Shown here: positions 11,729-19,846 of the stretch, one piece after another
Layout of the letters: each line of letters begins with the position of its first letter
Numbering within the stretch: the first letter of the stretch is position 1
Source of the DNA: Streptomyces sp. ADI95-17
GTDB taxonomy: Bacteria; Actinomycetota; Actinomycetes; Streptomycetales; Streptomycetaceae
Direction: 5' to 3'
Length of the DNA stretch: 64,000 nucleotides
Assembly: GCF_003846175.1 (NCBI RefSeq)
Contig: NZ_ML123048.1
Location: 513,556 to 577,555 of the forward strand
Position numbers and translations under genes: made by a program
The notes under the pieces: generated by a model
The model's input: the letters and a program-made list of their open reading frames with translations, nothing else
Databases searched by the model: none
What the model was told of the DNA's origin: nothing

Positions 11729-12612
11729 CGACGCGCTCCGGTCGGGCCCGTCGAGACGTACGAGGACGCGGAGTACGTCCGCGAACCGGCGTACCCGGTG
11801 GAAACCGCGGGCTCGGCGGTCCCGGGCAGCGCCGACGGCACGGGTTCGCCCGGCGCGGGCAGCCACGGGAGGTGTGCCGGGACCGGGTCCGTGCGCGGCA
11901 GCCGCAGCGCCGCGAAGGCCACCGCGAGCAGCGCCGACACCACGATCGAGTCGAGCCAGTAGTGGTTGGCCGTGCCGACTATCACCAGCAGGGTGACGAG
12001 CGGATGCAGCAGCCACAGCCAGCGCCACCGCGACCGGGTCGCGACGATCAGCCCGACGGCGACCATCACCGCCCAGCCGAAGTGCAGCGAGGGCATCGCG
12101 GCGAACTGGTTCGCCATCGAGTCGGTCGCGGGCGTCGCCCCGTACACCGACGGTCCGTACACCTGGCCGGTGTCGACCAGTCCGGTGGCGGCCAGCAGCC
12201 GCGGCGGGGCGAGCGGGAAGAGGAGGTGGAGGGCGAGCGCGGCACCGGTGAGTGCGGCGAGGATCCGGCGCGACCATATGTAGTGGCGCGGGCGGCGCCA
12301 GTAGAGCCACACCAGGAAGAGCAGCGTGGCCGGGAAGTGCACGGTCGCGTAGTAGGTGTTCGCGAGGTGGATCAGCGTCTCGTTGTGCAGCAGCAGGCTC
12401 TGCACCGCGCCCTCGCCCGGCAGGTGTACGGAACGCTCGAAGTCCCAGACGTTCCCGGCGTTTCGAAACGCCTCGTCGACATGACCGTTCGCGGCCTGCC
12501 GGCCGAGTTTGTAGATCACGAAGAGTCCCACGACCAGAAGAAGTTCGCGGACGAGGGGCGGTCGGGCAGAACTGTCCGGCTCCCGATCTGCTGGCTCGCT
12601 ACCGGCGTACAT
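11725..12612 (-). CDS. PAP2 superfamily membrane phosphatase
   Basis: 295 aa with five or six transmembrane helices. The lipid phosphatase motifs are recognisable: KLGRQAANGH (motif 1 region), PSLHFGWA (variant of PSGH), and a final NHYWLDSIV with His and Asp in the H-x3-D motif. The PSLH variant groups it with the inositol-phosphotransferase/Aur1-like branch. It probably dephosphorylates a lipid phosphate or transfers a phospho-head group at the outer membrane face. The ATG at 12612 ends 58 bp from the operator array. First gene of an operon with the DMT transporter. Confidence 0.82.
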   Translation of the reverse strand: MYAGSEPADREPDSSARPPLVRELLLVVGLFVIYKLGRQAANGHVDEAFRNAGNVWDFERSVHLPGEGAVQSLLLHNETLIHLANTYYATVHFPATLLFLVWLYWRRPRHYIWSRRILAALTGAALALHLLFPLAPPRLLAATGLVDTGQVYGPSVYGATPATDSMANQFAAMPSLHFGWAVMVAVGLIVATRSRWRWLWLLHPLVTLLVIVGTANHYWLDSIVVSALLAVAFAALRLPRTDPVPAHLPWLPAPGEPVPSALPGTAEPAVSTGYAGSRTYSASSYVSTGPTGARR

Positions 12613-12670
12613 CACCCGGTGCCCCTTTGCTGACGAAGCGGTGTTACGGCGGCATGGTCCAGTCCATGCC

Positions 12671-12740
12671 GTATCGATACGCCAGTGTACCGATACGCGA
12701 ACGTATCGGTACACGCGCGTATCGGTACACTGGCGTATCG
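12671..12740. promoter_or_regulatory. Operator array: 24-bp inverted repeat plus extra CGTATCGGTACAC copies
   Basis: A perfect 24-bp inverted repeat joins 12675-12698 and 12717-12740. Each arm holds a 13-mer, cgtatcggtacac (inverted at 12685-12697, direct at 12718-12730), and an extra half site CGTATCG. A third full 13-mer in direct orientation sits between them at 12702-12714. The array fills the space between the divergent PAP2 and TetR starts and is almost surely the TetR regulator's own operator, allowing several dimers to bind. Confidence 0.8.
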
Positions 12741-12776
12741 AAGACCTCGCCGCAGATTCGCCGAGAGGGAAAACAC

Positions 12777-13400
12777 ATGTCGCCGCAGGAAACCGCACCG
12801 GGACCGGCACAGACGCCACGCCGCTCGAAGATCACACCTGAGCGGGCGCAGGAGTTCTACGCGGCGGTGCTCGACATGCTCAGAGAGTCCGGCTACGAGG
12901 CACTCACCATGGAGGGGGTCGCCTCCCGGACCCGTTGCGGCAAGTCCACGCTCTACCGGCAGTGGGGCTCCAAGCCCGAACTGGTCGTGGCCGCGCTGCA
13001 CGGCACCCGGCAGGCACTGCTCCCGCACATCGACACCGGCTCGCTCGCGGGGGATCTGCGCGAGGCGGCACGGGCGATCGGTGCGGGCTCCGGCCGCGAC
13101 ACCCCCCTCATGCACGCGCTCAGCCATGCCGCGCTGCAGAGCCCCGAGCTGCTGTGCGCGCTGCGCGAGGCGCTGATCCTGCCCGGCCTCGCGACGATCG
13201 ACGACATGGTCCGGCGCGGTGCGGAGCGCGGCGAGATCCCGGCGGACAACCCGGCGGCGGAGTTCGTCTCCGCGCAGCTGCTCGGCGCGATGCGCGCCCG
13301 GCCGCTGCTGGAGGGGAAGTACGCGGACGAGGTGTATCTCACGCGCTTCGTGGACAACGCGATCCTCCCCTCGCTCGGACTGGGCGCGTCCTCGGCCTGA
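12777..13400 (+). CDS. TetR family transcriptional regulator
   Basis: 207 aa. The HTH (about 20-65) reads EFYAAVLDMLRESGYEALTMEGVASRTRCGKSTLYRQWGSKPELV, typical TetR. The C-terminal region resembles TetR_C_11/33-type ligand domains. The ATG at 12777 follows gagggaa. It is divergent from the PAP2/DMT operon and flanked by the CGTATCGGTACAC array, so autorepression plus control of the operon is the simplest reading. A strong hairpin (13491-13528) ends the transcript. Confidence 0.9.
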   Translation: MSPQETAPGPAQTPRRSKITPERAQEFYAAVLDMLRESGYEALTMEGVASRTRCGKSTLYRQWGSKPELVVAALHGTRQALLPHIDTGSLAGDLREAARAIGAGSGRDTPLMHALSHAALQSPELLCALREALILPGLATIDDMVRRGAERGEIPADNPAAEFVSAQLLGAMRARPLLEGKYADEVYLTRFVDNAILPSLGLGASSA

Positions 13401-13490
13401 GGACCGCCCCTGCAGACGTGGGCCGTTGTCCGAGCGGATGACGACGGCCCGCCGGCGCCGCACCGTGGGGACGGGGGCGGCGCACCATCC

Positions 13491-13528
13491 GGGCGGCCGG
13501 TGACCCCTTGGGGAGTCACCGGCCGCCC
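13491..13528 (+). terminator. Hairpin terminator after tetR
   Basis: Perfect 14-bp arms gggcggccggtgac and gtcaccggccgccc with a 10-nt loop, 90 bp past the TetR stop. Confidence 0.7.
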
Positions 13529-13571
13529 GCGGTTGCACCCGCACGCCATCGCGCCCGGACCGACGACTGTT

Positions 13572-13593
13572 CCACCAAACAAACAGTTGGTAG
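13572..13593. promoter_or_regulatory. Possible TetR-type operator before the SDR gene
   Basis: Imperfect dyad ccaccaa, 8-nt spacer, ttggtag, 67 bp upstream of the SDR start. The CCAA/TTGG half sites resemble operators of lipid-catabolism TetR regulators, but the spacer is not symmetric. Confidence 0.35.
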
Positions 13594-13659
13594 ATTCTCC
13601 CGACCGGCCGGCGCGGGCTCCGGCCGCGCACGCATTCCGGAGAACGGCGGGGCGGACCC

Positions 13660-14487
13660 ATGGACATCGGCAATCCCATCGACTTCACGGGGCGAGCGGT
13701 GATCGTCACCGGCGGCACGAAGGGCATCGGTGCCGCGATCGCCGAGGCGTTCCTCGCCGCCGGCGCGGAGGTGCTGGTCTGCGGCCGCGGCGAACCGCCG
13801 GAACTGCCCGGAAGCGGCGCACGCCGGGCGCACTTCCGGTCGTCCGACGTCCGCGACCCGGCGGCCGCCGCCGGGCTGGCCGACGCGGCGGTGCAGCGGT
13901 TCGGACGGCTGGACGTGCTCGTCAACAATGCGGGCGGCTCCCCCGACGCGGACGCGGCCACCGTGTCACCACGCTTCGTCGAGAAGATCGTCGCCCTGAA
14001 TCTGCTGGCCCCGTTCTACGTGTCACAGGCGGCCAACCGGATCATGCAGGGGCAGCGCGACGGGGGCTCGATCGTCAACATAGGCAGCGTCTCCGCGCAC
14101 ACGCCGCAGCCGGGCACGGCCGCGTACACGGCGGCGAAGGCCGGCCTGCTGGGGCTGACCCGGGCGCTGGCCCTTGAGTGGGCGCCGAAGGTGCGGGTCA
14201 ACCACATCACGACCGGGCTCGTCCGCACACCGAGCGCGGCGCCGGTCTACGACGAGGACGGCGGCGCCGCGGTGGCCGGGGTCGTCCCGATGCGGCGGAT
14301 GGCGGCGCCGGACGACGTGGCGCGCGCCTGCCTGTACCTGGCGGGCGATCTGGCCGGGTACGTCAACGGCGCCGACCTGGCGGTGCACGGCGGGGGCGAG
14401 GTACCGGCAAGGTTCCTCGCAGCGAAGCGGGGACCGGGCGACGGGAGCGACGGGGCCAGGGGACCCCGGCCGCAGGAGCCGCGCTGA
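13660..14487 (+). CDS. Short-chain dehydrogenase/reductase
   Basis: 275 aa classical SDR. The cofactor motif TGGTKGIG is at 19-26, the NNAG motif near 90, the catalytic Ser in NIGSVSAH, and YTAAKAG gives the catalytic Tyr and Lys. Arg and Cys after strand beta-2 (VCGRGE) suggest NADP(H) preference. The last 25 residues are a polar tail. NAD(P)-dependent oxidation of a hydroxyl or reduction of a ketone; substrate unknown. It has no obvious operon partner; the next gene starts behind a nested dyad 90 bp downstream. Confidence 0.87.
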   Translation: MDIGNPIDFTGRAVIVTGGTKGIGAAIAEAFLAAGAEVLVCGRGEPPELPGSGARRAHFRSSDVRDPAAAAGLADAAVQRFGRLDVLVNNAGGSPDADAATVSPRFVEKIVALNLLAPFYVSQAANRIMQGQRDGGSIVNIGSVSAHTPQPGTAAYTAAKAGLLGLTRALALEWAPKVRVNHITTGLVRTPSAAPVYDEDGGAAVAGVVPMRRMAAPDDVARACLYLAGDLAGYVNGADLAVHGGGEVPARFLAAKRGPGDGSDGARGPRPQEPR

Positions 14488-14502
14488 CGAAAGCGCGGGA
14501 AA

Positions 14503-14569
14503 CTCTTTTTCTCGTCCTCTTGACGATAATCACCGCCTCCCCTTATCGTCCACATGACGAGAAAAAGAG
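14503..14569. promoter_or_regulatory. 67-nt nested dyad in front of the SPFH gene
   Basis: Outer perfect 14-bp arms ctctttttctcgtc (14503-14516) and gacgagaaaaagag (14556-14569). Inner perfect 8-bp arms gacgataa (14522-14529) and ttatcgtc (14543-14550). Both pairs share the same centre (14536) and are separated by equal 5-nt spacers. The right outer arm reaches into the gaggggg ribosome site of the ATG at 14580. Either two operators arranged symmetrically or an mRNA hairpin able to hide the ribosome site. Confidence 0.65.
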
Positions 14570-14579
14570 GGGGCCCGAC

Positions 14580-15593
14580 ATGGCCGACATCACCAGGCGC
14601 TTCGGCTGGCGCCATCTGCGCTCCGCGCCCACCGCGCACATCCGCCACCACAAGCGCGGCCGGCTGGCCCACGACGGGCCCGGGCTGAGCTTCTGGTACC
14701 GGTCATTGAGCGCCGCACTCTCGGAAGTCCCGGTGAACGACAGGGAGTTGGCGATGGCGTTCCACGCCCGCACCTCCGACTTCCAGGACGTGACCGTGCA
14801 GGCCACCGTGACGTACCGGATCAGCGACCCGGCCGAGGCGGCCGCCCGGCTGGACTTCTCGGTCGACCCGGACACCGGGGTCTGGCGCGGTGCGCCGCTG
14901 GAGCAGATCGCCACCCTGCTCACCGAGACCGCCCAGCAGCACACCCTGGACGTGCTGGCCAGGACCGCGCTGGCCGAGGCGCTGGTCGACGGTGTCGCAT
15001 CGGTACGCGACCGGGTCGCGGCAGGGCTCGCCGCCGAACCGCGACTGCCCGCCACCGGGATCGACGTGGTCGCGGTACGGGTGGTGGCGATCCGCCCCGA
15101 GGCCGAGGTGGAGCGCGCCCTGCGCACCCCCGCCCGCGAGCAGATCCAGCAGGAGGCCGACCGGGCCACCTACGAGCGCCGCGCGGTTGCCGTGGAGCGG
15201 GAACGGGCCATCGCCGAGAACGAGCTCGCCAGCCAGATCGAACTTGCCCGCAGGGAAGAGCAGTTGGTCGAGCAGCGCGGCACCAACACCCGCCGCGAGG
15301 CCGAGGAGAACGCGGCGGCCGACGGGGTGCGCGCCGAGGCCGAGGCGGCACGCAAGGTGCGGCTGGCCCGCGCCGAGGCCGAGGCCGCCCGCGAGGTCGG
15401 CGCCGCACGGGCGGAGTCCCAGGCGGCCTGGCTGCGGGTGCACGGCGAGGTGGATGCCGCGACCCTGCACGCCCTGGCGGCGACCAGGCTCGCCGAGAAC
15501 CTGCCGCGCATCGACAGCCTCACCCTCTCCCCCGACGTGCTCACCGGACTGCTCAGCAAGCTCGGCAGCGCCGGACCGGACACCCGGGCATGA
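14580..15593 (+). CDS. SPFH/Band-7 domain protein
   Basis: 337 aa. Residues about 30-180 form an SPFH domain: VNDRELAMAFHARTSDFQDVTVQATVTYRISDP, with LLTETAQQHTLDVLARTALAEAL before a long charged coiled coil (about 185-300) rich in Glu, Arg and Ala. There is no N-terminal membrane helix, unlike most stomatins, so the protein may be a soluble or peripheral scaffold. The gene overlaps the NAD-kinase-like gene by 4 bp (ATGA), so equal expression and a joint complex are likely. Family members build membrane microdomain scaffolds; the job with a nucleotide enzyme is not established. Confidence 0.82.
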   Translation: MADITRRFGWRHLRSAPTAHIRHHKRGRLAHDGPGLSFWYRSLSAALSEVPVNDRELAMAFHARTSDFQDVTVQATVTYRISDPAEAAARLDFSVDPDTGVWRGAPLEQIATLLTETAQQHTLDVLARTALAEALVDGVASVRDRVAAGLAAEPRLPATGIDVVAVRVVAIRPEAEVERALRTPAREQIQQEADRATYERRAVAVERERAIAENELASQIELARREEQLVEQRGTNTRREAEENAAADGVRAEAEAARKVRLARAEAEAAREVGAARAESQAAWLRVHGEVDAATLHALAATRLAENLPRIDSLTLSPDVLTGLLSKLGSAGPDTRA

Positions 15594-16489
15594 GTCTCGC
15601 CCCGCGCGCGGTACTGGTCCACCGCACCACCGAGTACGAGGAGTTGCTGGCCCGGCACGGCACACACGGGCAGGCCGCGTTCTTCCTGTCCAGCCGAGGC
15701 CGCTCCATCGACGAGGTGGCACGGCGGCACCGGCAGACCCGGCAGGCGCTGGCCGACGTGGCGGCGGCCGTACCGCTGCAGTGGCGTCAGTCGCGGGTGG
15801 AGCGCGCGGATCTCGACCGCTTCCTCTTCGGGCCGGAGGACGTGGTGGTCGTCGTCGGACAGGACGGGCTGGTCGCCAACGCGGCCAAGTACCTCTCCGG
15901 CCAGCCCGTGGTGGGCATCGACACCGACCCCGGGCGCAATCCGGGCGTGCTCGTCCGTCACCGGCCCCGCGACGCGGCCGCCCTGCTCCGGGCGGCCGTT
16001 TCCCCCGGCGGCACGGCGGACGAACTCACCATGGTCGAGGCGGTGTCCGACGACACCCAGCGCCTCCTCGCCCTCAACGAGATCTACCTCGGCCCGCCCG
16101 GCCATCAGACCGCCCGCTACCGGCTCGGCCCGGACGCCCCCGACGCGCCCGTCGAGCCGCAGGCCTCCTCCGGCGTACTCGTCGGCACCGGCACCGGCGC
16201 CACGGGCTGGATCCGCTCGCTGTGGCAGGAACGCCACAGCGAACTCCGCCTCCCGGCACCCACCGATCCGCGCCTCCTCTGGTTCGTCCGCGAGGCCTGG
16301 CCGTCGCCCGCGACCGGCACCTCGCAGGTCGCGGGCGAGCTGGGGCGCGAAGAGGGGCTGAGGCTCACCGTCGAGTCCGACCGGCTGGTGGTCTTCGGCG
16401 ACGGGATGGAGACGGACGCACTGGAACTGACATGGGGCCAGACCGTGCGGCTGGGCATCTCGGCGATCTCACTGCGCCTGACCGTCTGA
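15590..16489 (+). CDS. NAD(+) kinase-like protein coupled to the SPFH gene
   Basis: 299 aa, similar to the ATP-NAD kinase fold. The phosphate-binding motif GGDG is GQDG here (90-93, VVVGQDGLVANAAKYL). The NAD-binding N-E pair (LNEIYLG, N163/E164) is kept, and GTGTGATGWIRS (199-210) corresponds to the second nucleotide segment. It would phosphorylate NAD or bind it as a sensor; the Gln replacement leaves activity open. The usual housekeeping NadK is longer in the N-terminal domain and sits elsewhere in actinobacterial genomes. Translational coupling to the SPFH gene is the main functional hint. Confidence 0.78.
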   Translation: MSLAPRAVLVHRTTEYEELLARHGTHGQAAFFLSSRGRSIDEVARRHRQTRQALADVAAAVPLQWRQSRVERADLDRFLFGPEDVVVVVGQDGLVANAAKYLSGQPVVGIDTDPGRNPGVLVRHRPRDAAALLRAAVSPGGTADELTMVEAVSDDTQRLLALNEIYLGPPGHQTARYRLGPDAPDAPVEPQASSGVLVGTGTGATGWIRSLWQERHSELRLPAPTDPRLLWFVREAWPSPATGTSQVAGELGREEGLRLTVESDRLVVFGDGMETDALELTWGQTVRLGISAISLRLTV

Positions 16490-16663
16490 TCTCCCGACCG
16501 GCCGGTAGCCCGGCCGGCTGACCGCCGGGTCGCCCGGCCGTTGCTCCGTGGTGCGGCCCGCGCGGAGGGCGGCGACGCGGTTGTCCGTAGGCTGCCCCGT
16601 ACGACCGGAGTGCCGGGCCCGTGCCCGCGGCCCTCCCCGCCTGCGAGGAACACAGGGAGCACC

Positions 16664-17176
16664 ATGACGACCACACCCGCGGACGACTCTTCCCGCAACA
16701 CCCGCCCGCCGAAGGCACAGGCGGCGCTCGGGGTGGGTGTCGTCGTACAGGACGGCCATGGACGGATCCTCCTCGGCAGGCACCACGGCGGAACCTGGGA
16801 ACTGCCCGGCGGCAAGGTCGACCCGACGCACGAGTCGATCGCCGAGGCGGCCGTGCGTGAGCTGCGTGAGGAGACGGGGCTTGAGGCCGATGCGGCGGGC
16901 GTACGCGTCTTCGCCATGCTCCACGACGTGGTCGGGGGCATCAACCGGGTGTCGATGGGCGCCGAGGTGACCGTACGGTCGGGAGTCCCGCGGGTGACCG
17001 AACCGCATCTGATCAGCGCCTGGCGGTGGACGGGTCTCGACGCCCTGCCCGGGTCGCTGTTCGCCCCCTCCGCGCAGGTGCTCGCGGCCTGGCGCCCGGA
17101 CCTCTCGATCGAGCACCCGCCCGCGCACCGGCTGATGATCGCGGACGGCACGGCCGCCGCCGGGACCGACGCATAA
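16664..17176 (+). CDS. Nudix hydrolase
   Basis: 170 aa. A complete Nudix box GGKVDPTHESIAEAAVRELREET starts near residue 49 and matches G-x5-E-x7-R-E-x2-E-E. The surrounding strands (ALGVGVVVQDGHGRILLGRHHGGTWELPGG) resemble MutT/NUDT15-like cytosolic nucleotide hydrolases. It hydrolyses a nucleoside diphosphate-X compound; which one cannot be told. ATG 16664 has AGGGAG 5 nt upstream. Confidence 0.88.
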   Translation: MTTTPADDSSRNTRPPKAQAALGVGVVVQDGHGRILLGRHHGGTWELPGGKVDPTHESIAEAAVRELREETGLEADAAGVRVFAMLHDVVGGINRVSMGAEVTVRSGVPRVTEPHLISAWRWTGLDALPGSLFAPSAQVLAAWRPDLSIEHPPAHRLMIADGTAAAGTDA

Positions 17177-17195
17177 CCTTGCCCCATTAATCATT

Positions 17196-17214
17196 TGCCT
17201 AGTGCTCGTAGGCA
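17196..17214. promoter_or_regulatory. Small inverted repeat before the FBP gene
   Basis: tgccta and taggca, 7-nt spacer, 18 bp upstream of the FBP start, inside an AT-richer patch (attaatcattt) that may be its promoter. No Shine-Dalgarno is visible, so a leaderless or very short-leader transcript is possible. Confidence 0.35.
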
Positions 17215-17231
17215 GAGTTAGCGTCCCCCGC

Positions 17232-17726
17232 ATGAAGGCCGTGAATGAGCAGGACATCCGTACGTCGTTCGTCAACTGCTCCAAGGGAGAGGCCAAACGT
17301 CTGCCGCTCCCCCGCGATCTGGAGGAGCAGCCCTGGGACGATCTGGACTTCCTGGGATGGCGGGATCTCTCCGCCCCCGGGCGCAGCTACATCGTCACCG
17401 AACGCGGCGGCGAACTCATCGGCGTGACGCTCCGCTTCCCCTCCCAGCAGCGCGGCTTCCTCCATCGGAGCATGTGCTCGCTGTGCCTCACCACGCACCC
17501 GGGGAGCGGCGTCTCGCTGATGACCGCCCGCAAGACCGGCGCGGCGGGGCGCGAGGGCAATTCGGTCGGGCTGTACATCTGCACCGACCTCGCCTGTTCG
17601 CTGTATGTCCGGGGCAGGAAGATCGCGGCGCCCGGCGCTCGCTTCAAGGAGTCCCTGACGGTGGCGGAGCAGGTGGAGCGGACCAGGAGCAACCTCGACG
17701 CGTTCCTGGGCAAGCTCTTCGACTGA
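17232..17726 (+). CDS. FBP-domain (EF-G-binding type) zinc-finger protein
   Basis: 164 aa. The C-terminal half matches the treble-clef zinc finger of the FBP/EF-G-binding family: CSLCLTTH (about 79-86) and CTDLACSLYVRG (about 120-131) supply four cysteines. FusB-type relatives in Firmicutes bind EF-G through this finger and free stalled or fusidic-acid-locked EF-G from ribosomes. In actinobacteria the role is untested. Start at ATG 17232; no good ribosome site. Converges on the P450. An EF-G paralogue is encoded 34 kb away in this window. Confidence 0.8.
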   Translation: MKAVNEQDIRTSFVNCSKGEAKRLPLPRDLEEQPWDDLDFLGWRDLSAPGRSYIVTERGGELIGVTLRFPSQQRGFLHRSMCSLCLTTHPGSGVSLMTARKTGAAGREGNSVGLYICTDLACSLYVRGRKIAAPGARFKESLTVAEQVERTRSNLDAFLGKLFD

Positions 17727-17752
17727 GGTGGCGACAGGCCCGGTGAGCGCCT

Positions 17753-18979
17753 TCAGGCAGGGGCGCCGGCGGTGAAGGTGACGGGCAGTCGCTCCGGGCC
17801 GCGCAGCCCTCCTGGGCGCCACCGCAGTTCGCCGGGCGGCACGGCCAGGGCGAGGCCGGGAAGACGGCGCAGGGCGGTGCCGATGGCGATCTGGCCCTCC
17901 AGCCGGGCCAGCGGCGCCCCCAGGCAGTAGTGGATGCCGTGTCCGAACGCGAGGTGGGCGTTGTCCTGCCGGGAGATGTCCAGGCGGTCGGGTTCGGGAA
18001 ATTGGTCCGGATCGCGGTCGGCGATCGCGGATGCCACGAGCACGGTCGCGCCGCGCGGGATGTCCACCCCCGCGATGGTGACGTCCTCGCGTGCGAACCG
18101 GGCGATGCCGGGGTTGACCGGTCCGTCGAAGCGCAGGAACTCCTCGATCGCCCCCGGCAGCAGCGCCGGGTCCTCCCGCAGCCGCCGGAACTGGTCGGGG
18201 TGGGCGAGCAGCGCCGCGATCCCGCTGCCGATGAGGTTGACGGTGGTGATGTATCCGGCCGCCAGCAGCAGGAAGGCCATGGCGATCAGCTCGTCCTCGT
18301 CCAGCCTCCGCTCCTCGTCCCGGGCGGCCACCAGGGCACTGAGCAGGTCGTGCCCGGGCCGGGCCCGCTTCGCCCCGATCAGCCCGGTCAGATAGCCGTG
18401 CATGCGCCGCCACGCCTCGTCGGTCCGCGCCGGATCCGGCGGCTCGGCGCCCTGCAGGACCAGGTCGTCGGTCCACCGCTGGAAGTCGCCCCGGTCCGTC
18501 ACCGGGACGCCGAGCAGTTCACTGATCACGGTGACCGGGAGCGGCAGCGCGAAACCGCCCACGAGGTCCGCGCACCCGTCGGACACGATCTCGTCGAGCA
18601 GCCGGTCGGCGATCTCCTGGACGCGGGGCCGCAGCTCGGCCACGCTGCGCGCGGTGAACGCCTTGGACACCAGGCGGCGCAGTCGGGTGTGGTCGGGGGG
18701 ATCGGTGCGGAGCATGTTGCGCAGTACGGATCCGCGGTCCGTGGCGGGCAGCCGCTCGATGAGCCGGGGGTCCGACGCATCGGCGACGTCGCTGCTCAGC
18801 CGCGGGTCGGAGAGGGCCGCGAGGCCGTCCTCGTACCGTGTGACGAGCCACGCCTCCAGGCCCCCGGCGATGACGGCACACCGTACCGGGCCGTCCTCGC
18901 GCAGCTGCCGGTAGACCGGGAAGGGGTCGGCCACGAAGGCCGGATCGGTGTAGGGAAGAAGGACCGGCTGCTGACTCAT
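17753..18979 (-). CDS. Cytochrome P450 (CYP107-like)
   Basis: 408 aa, normal for a soluble bacterial P450. Heme signature FGHGIHYCLGAPLAR with the Cys ligand near residue 356, EEFLR as ExxR in helix K, and PPDHTRLRRLVSKAFT in helix C. The I-helix reads LLLAAGYITTVNLIG: the usual acidic residue before Thr (AGxE/DTT) is Ile, so proton delivery to oxygen must use another residue or the substrate. ATG 18979 has GGGAGG 6 nt upstream. No ferredoxin gene is adjacent. Substrate unknown. Confidence 0.92.
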   Translation of the reverse strand: MSQQPVLLPYTDPAFVADPFPVYRQLREDGPVRCAVIAGGLEAWLVTRYEDGLAALSDPRLSSDVADASDPRLIERLPATDRGSVLRNMLRTDPPDHTRLRRLVSKAFTARSVAELRPRVQEIADRLLDEIVSDGCADLVGGFALPLPVTVISELLGVPVTDRGDFQRWTDDLVLQGAEPPDPARTDEAWRRMHGYLTGLIGAKRARPGHDLLSALVAARDEERRLDEDELIAMAFLLLAAGYITTVNLIGSGIAALLAHPDQFRRLREDPALLPGAIEEFLRFDGPVNPGIARFAREDVTIAGVDIPRGATVLVASAIADRDPDQFPEPDRLDISRQDNAHLAFGHGIHYCLGAPLARLEGQIAIGTALRRLPGLALAVPPGELRWRPGGLRGPERLPVTFTAGAPA

Positions 18980-19086
18980 CACGCCTCCCTGAGACCACTC
19001 CGCTCTGCCCCGTTCAGCCTGCTTCGTACCAGCGTAGTGGGCCGAGTGGCCCCGGGCGTCCGGGCCGCTCGGGGCGCCGAGGCGGG

Positions 19087-19653
19087 TCAGGGCGCCGGTT
19101 CGCCGTTCCCGTGGCCCCAGGTCCGCAGCAGCACTCTCCGCCCCTTCGCCTCCCGCGCGACGGGTTCGTCCGTGGTGGGCGCGAATCCCGCAGATCGTGC
19201 CACGGCGGCACTCGGGGCGTTGTCGGCCTCTATCCGGAGCAGCACGCGCCTCGCTCCGCAGTGCTGAAGGGCGTACCCGGTGGCGACCGTGACCGCTGCG
19301 GACGCCAGCCCCCGACGCCGGAACCGGGATCCGACACCGTAGGCGAGTTCGATGTCCCGGTCGTCCAGGTCGTCCCACCAGATCAGCACCTCGCCCTGCG
19401 GCTGCCCGCCGTCGGCCGTGATGGCCAGTTGCACACGACGGCCCTCGGCACGGGCTTCACGGGCCCGCCCGAGGTACGCGCGAGCGGCTTCCGCGTCGAA
19501 CGGTGAGGGTACGGGCGTCCAGCGGTCGATCTCCGGATCGTCGTACATCTCGATCAACGCGGGGATGTCCGCTTCGTCCCACTCCCTGAGCACGATGTTC
19601 TGCCCGGCAAGGCGAACAGGGGCGGCGGGTAAGGTTCTCGGCTGATTCTTCAT
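19087..19653 (-). CDS. GNAT N-acetyltransferase (RimJ/RimL type)
   Basis: 188 aa. LREWDEADIPALIEMYDDPEIDRWTP is the RimJ/L N-terminal pattern, and ELAYGVGSRFRRRGLASAAV is the acetyl-CoA pyrophosphate loop (R-x-x-G-x-A). C-terminal NAPSAAVARSAGF fits the last GNAT strand. Acceptor unknown: protein N-terminus or small amine. No clear ribosome site at ATG 19653. Confidence 0.85.
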   Translation of the reverse strand: MKNQPRTLPAAPVRLAGQNIVLREWDEADIPALIEMYDDPEIDRWTPVPSPFDAEAARAYLGRAREARAEGRRVQLAITADGGQPQGEVLIWWDDLDDRDIELAYGVGSRFRRRGLASAAVTVATGYALQHCGARRVLLRIEADNAPSAAVARSAGFAPTTDEPVAREAKGRRVLLRTWGHGNGEPAP

Positions 19654-19846
19654 GGGTTGATCGTGCCTTGTCCGGTGCCATCACCACAGCTCCAAGACCG
19701 GATATCGCCGGTCGGCCGGCGGCGCGTCCAGCCGCTGGGAATCCGGCAGGGCGCCGGGCAACTCGGTGCGCGGGAGCAGCGGTTGTACGCCTTCGGCGAG
19801 GCGACAGGAAGCCGGGCACCCGGGCCCCGACCGACCCGGGAACGGC

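Noticed and set aside
12671-12740. Repeat cluster considered as a mini CRISPR array
   Set aside because: Units overlap, are inverted as well as direct, have no spacers of equal length and no cas genes; it is an operator array.
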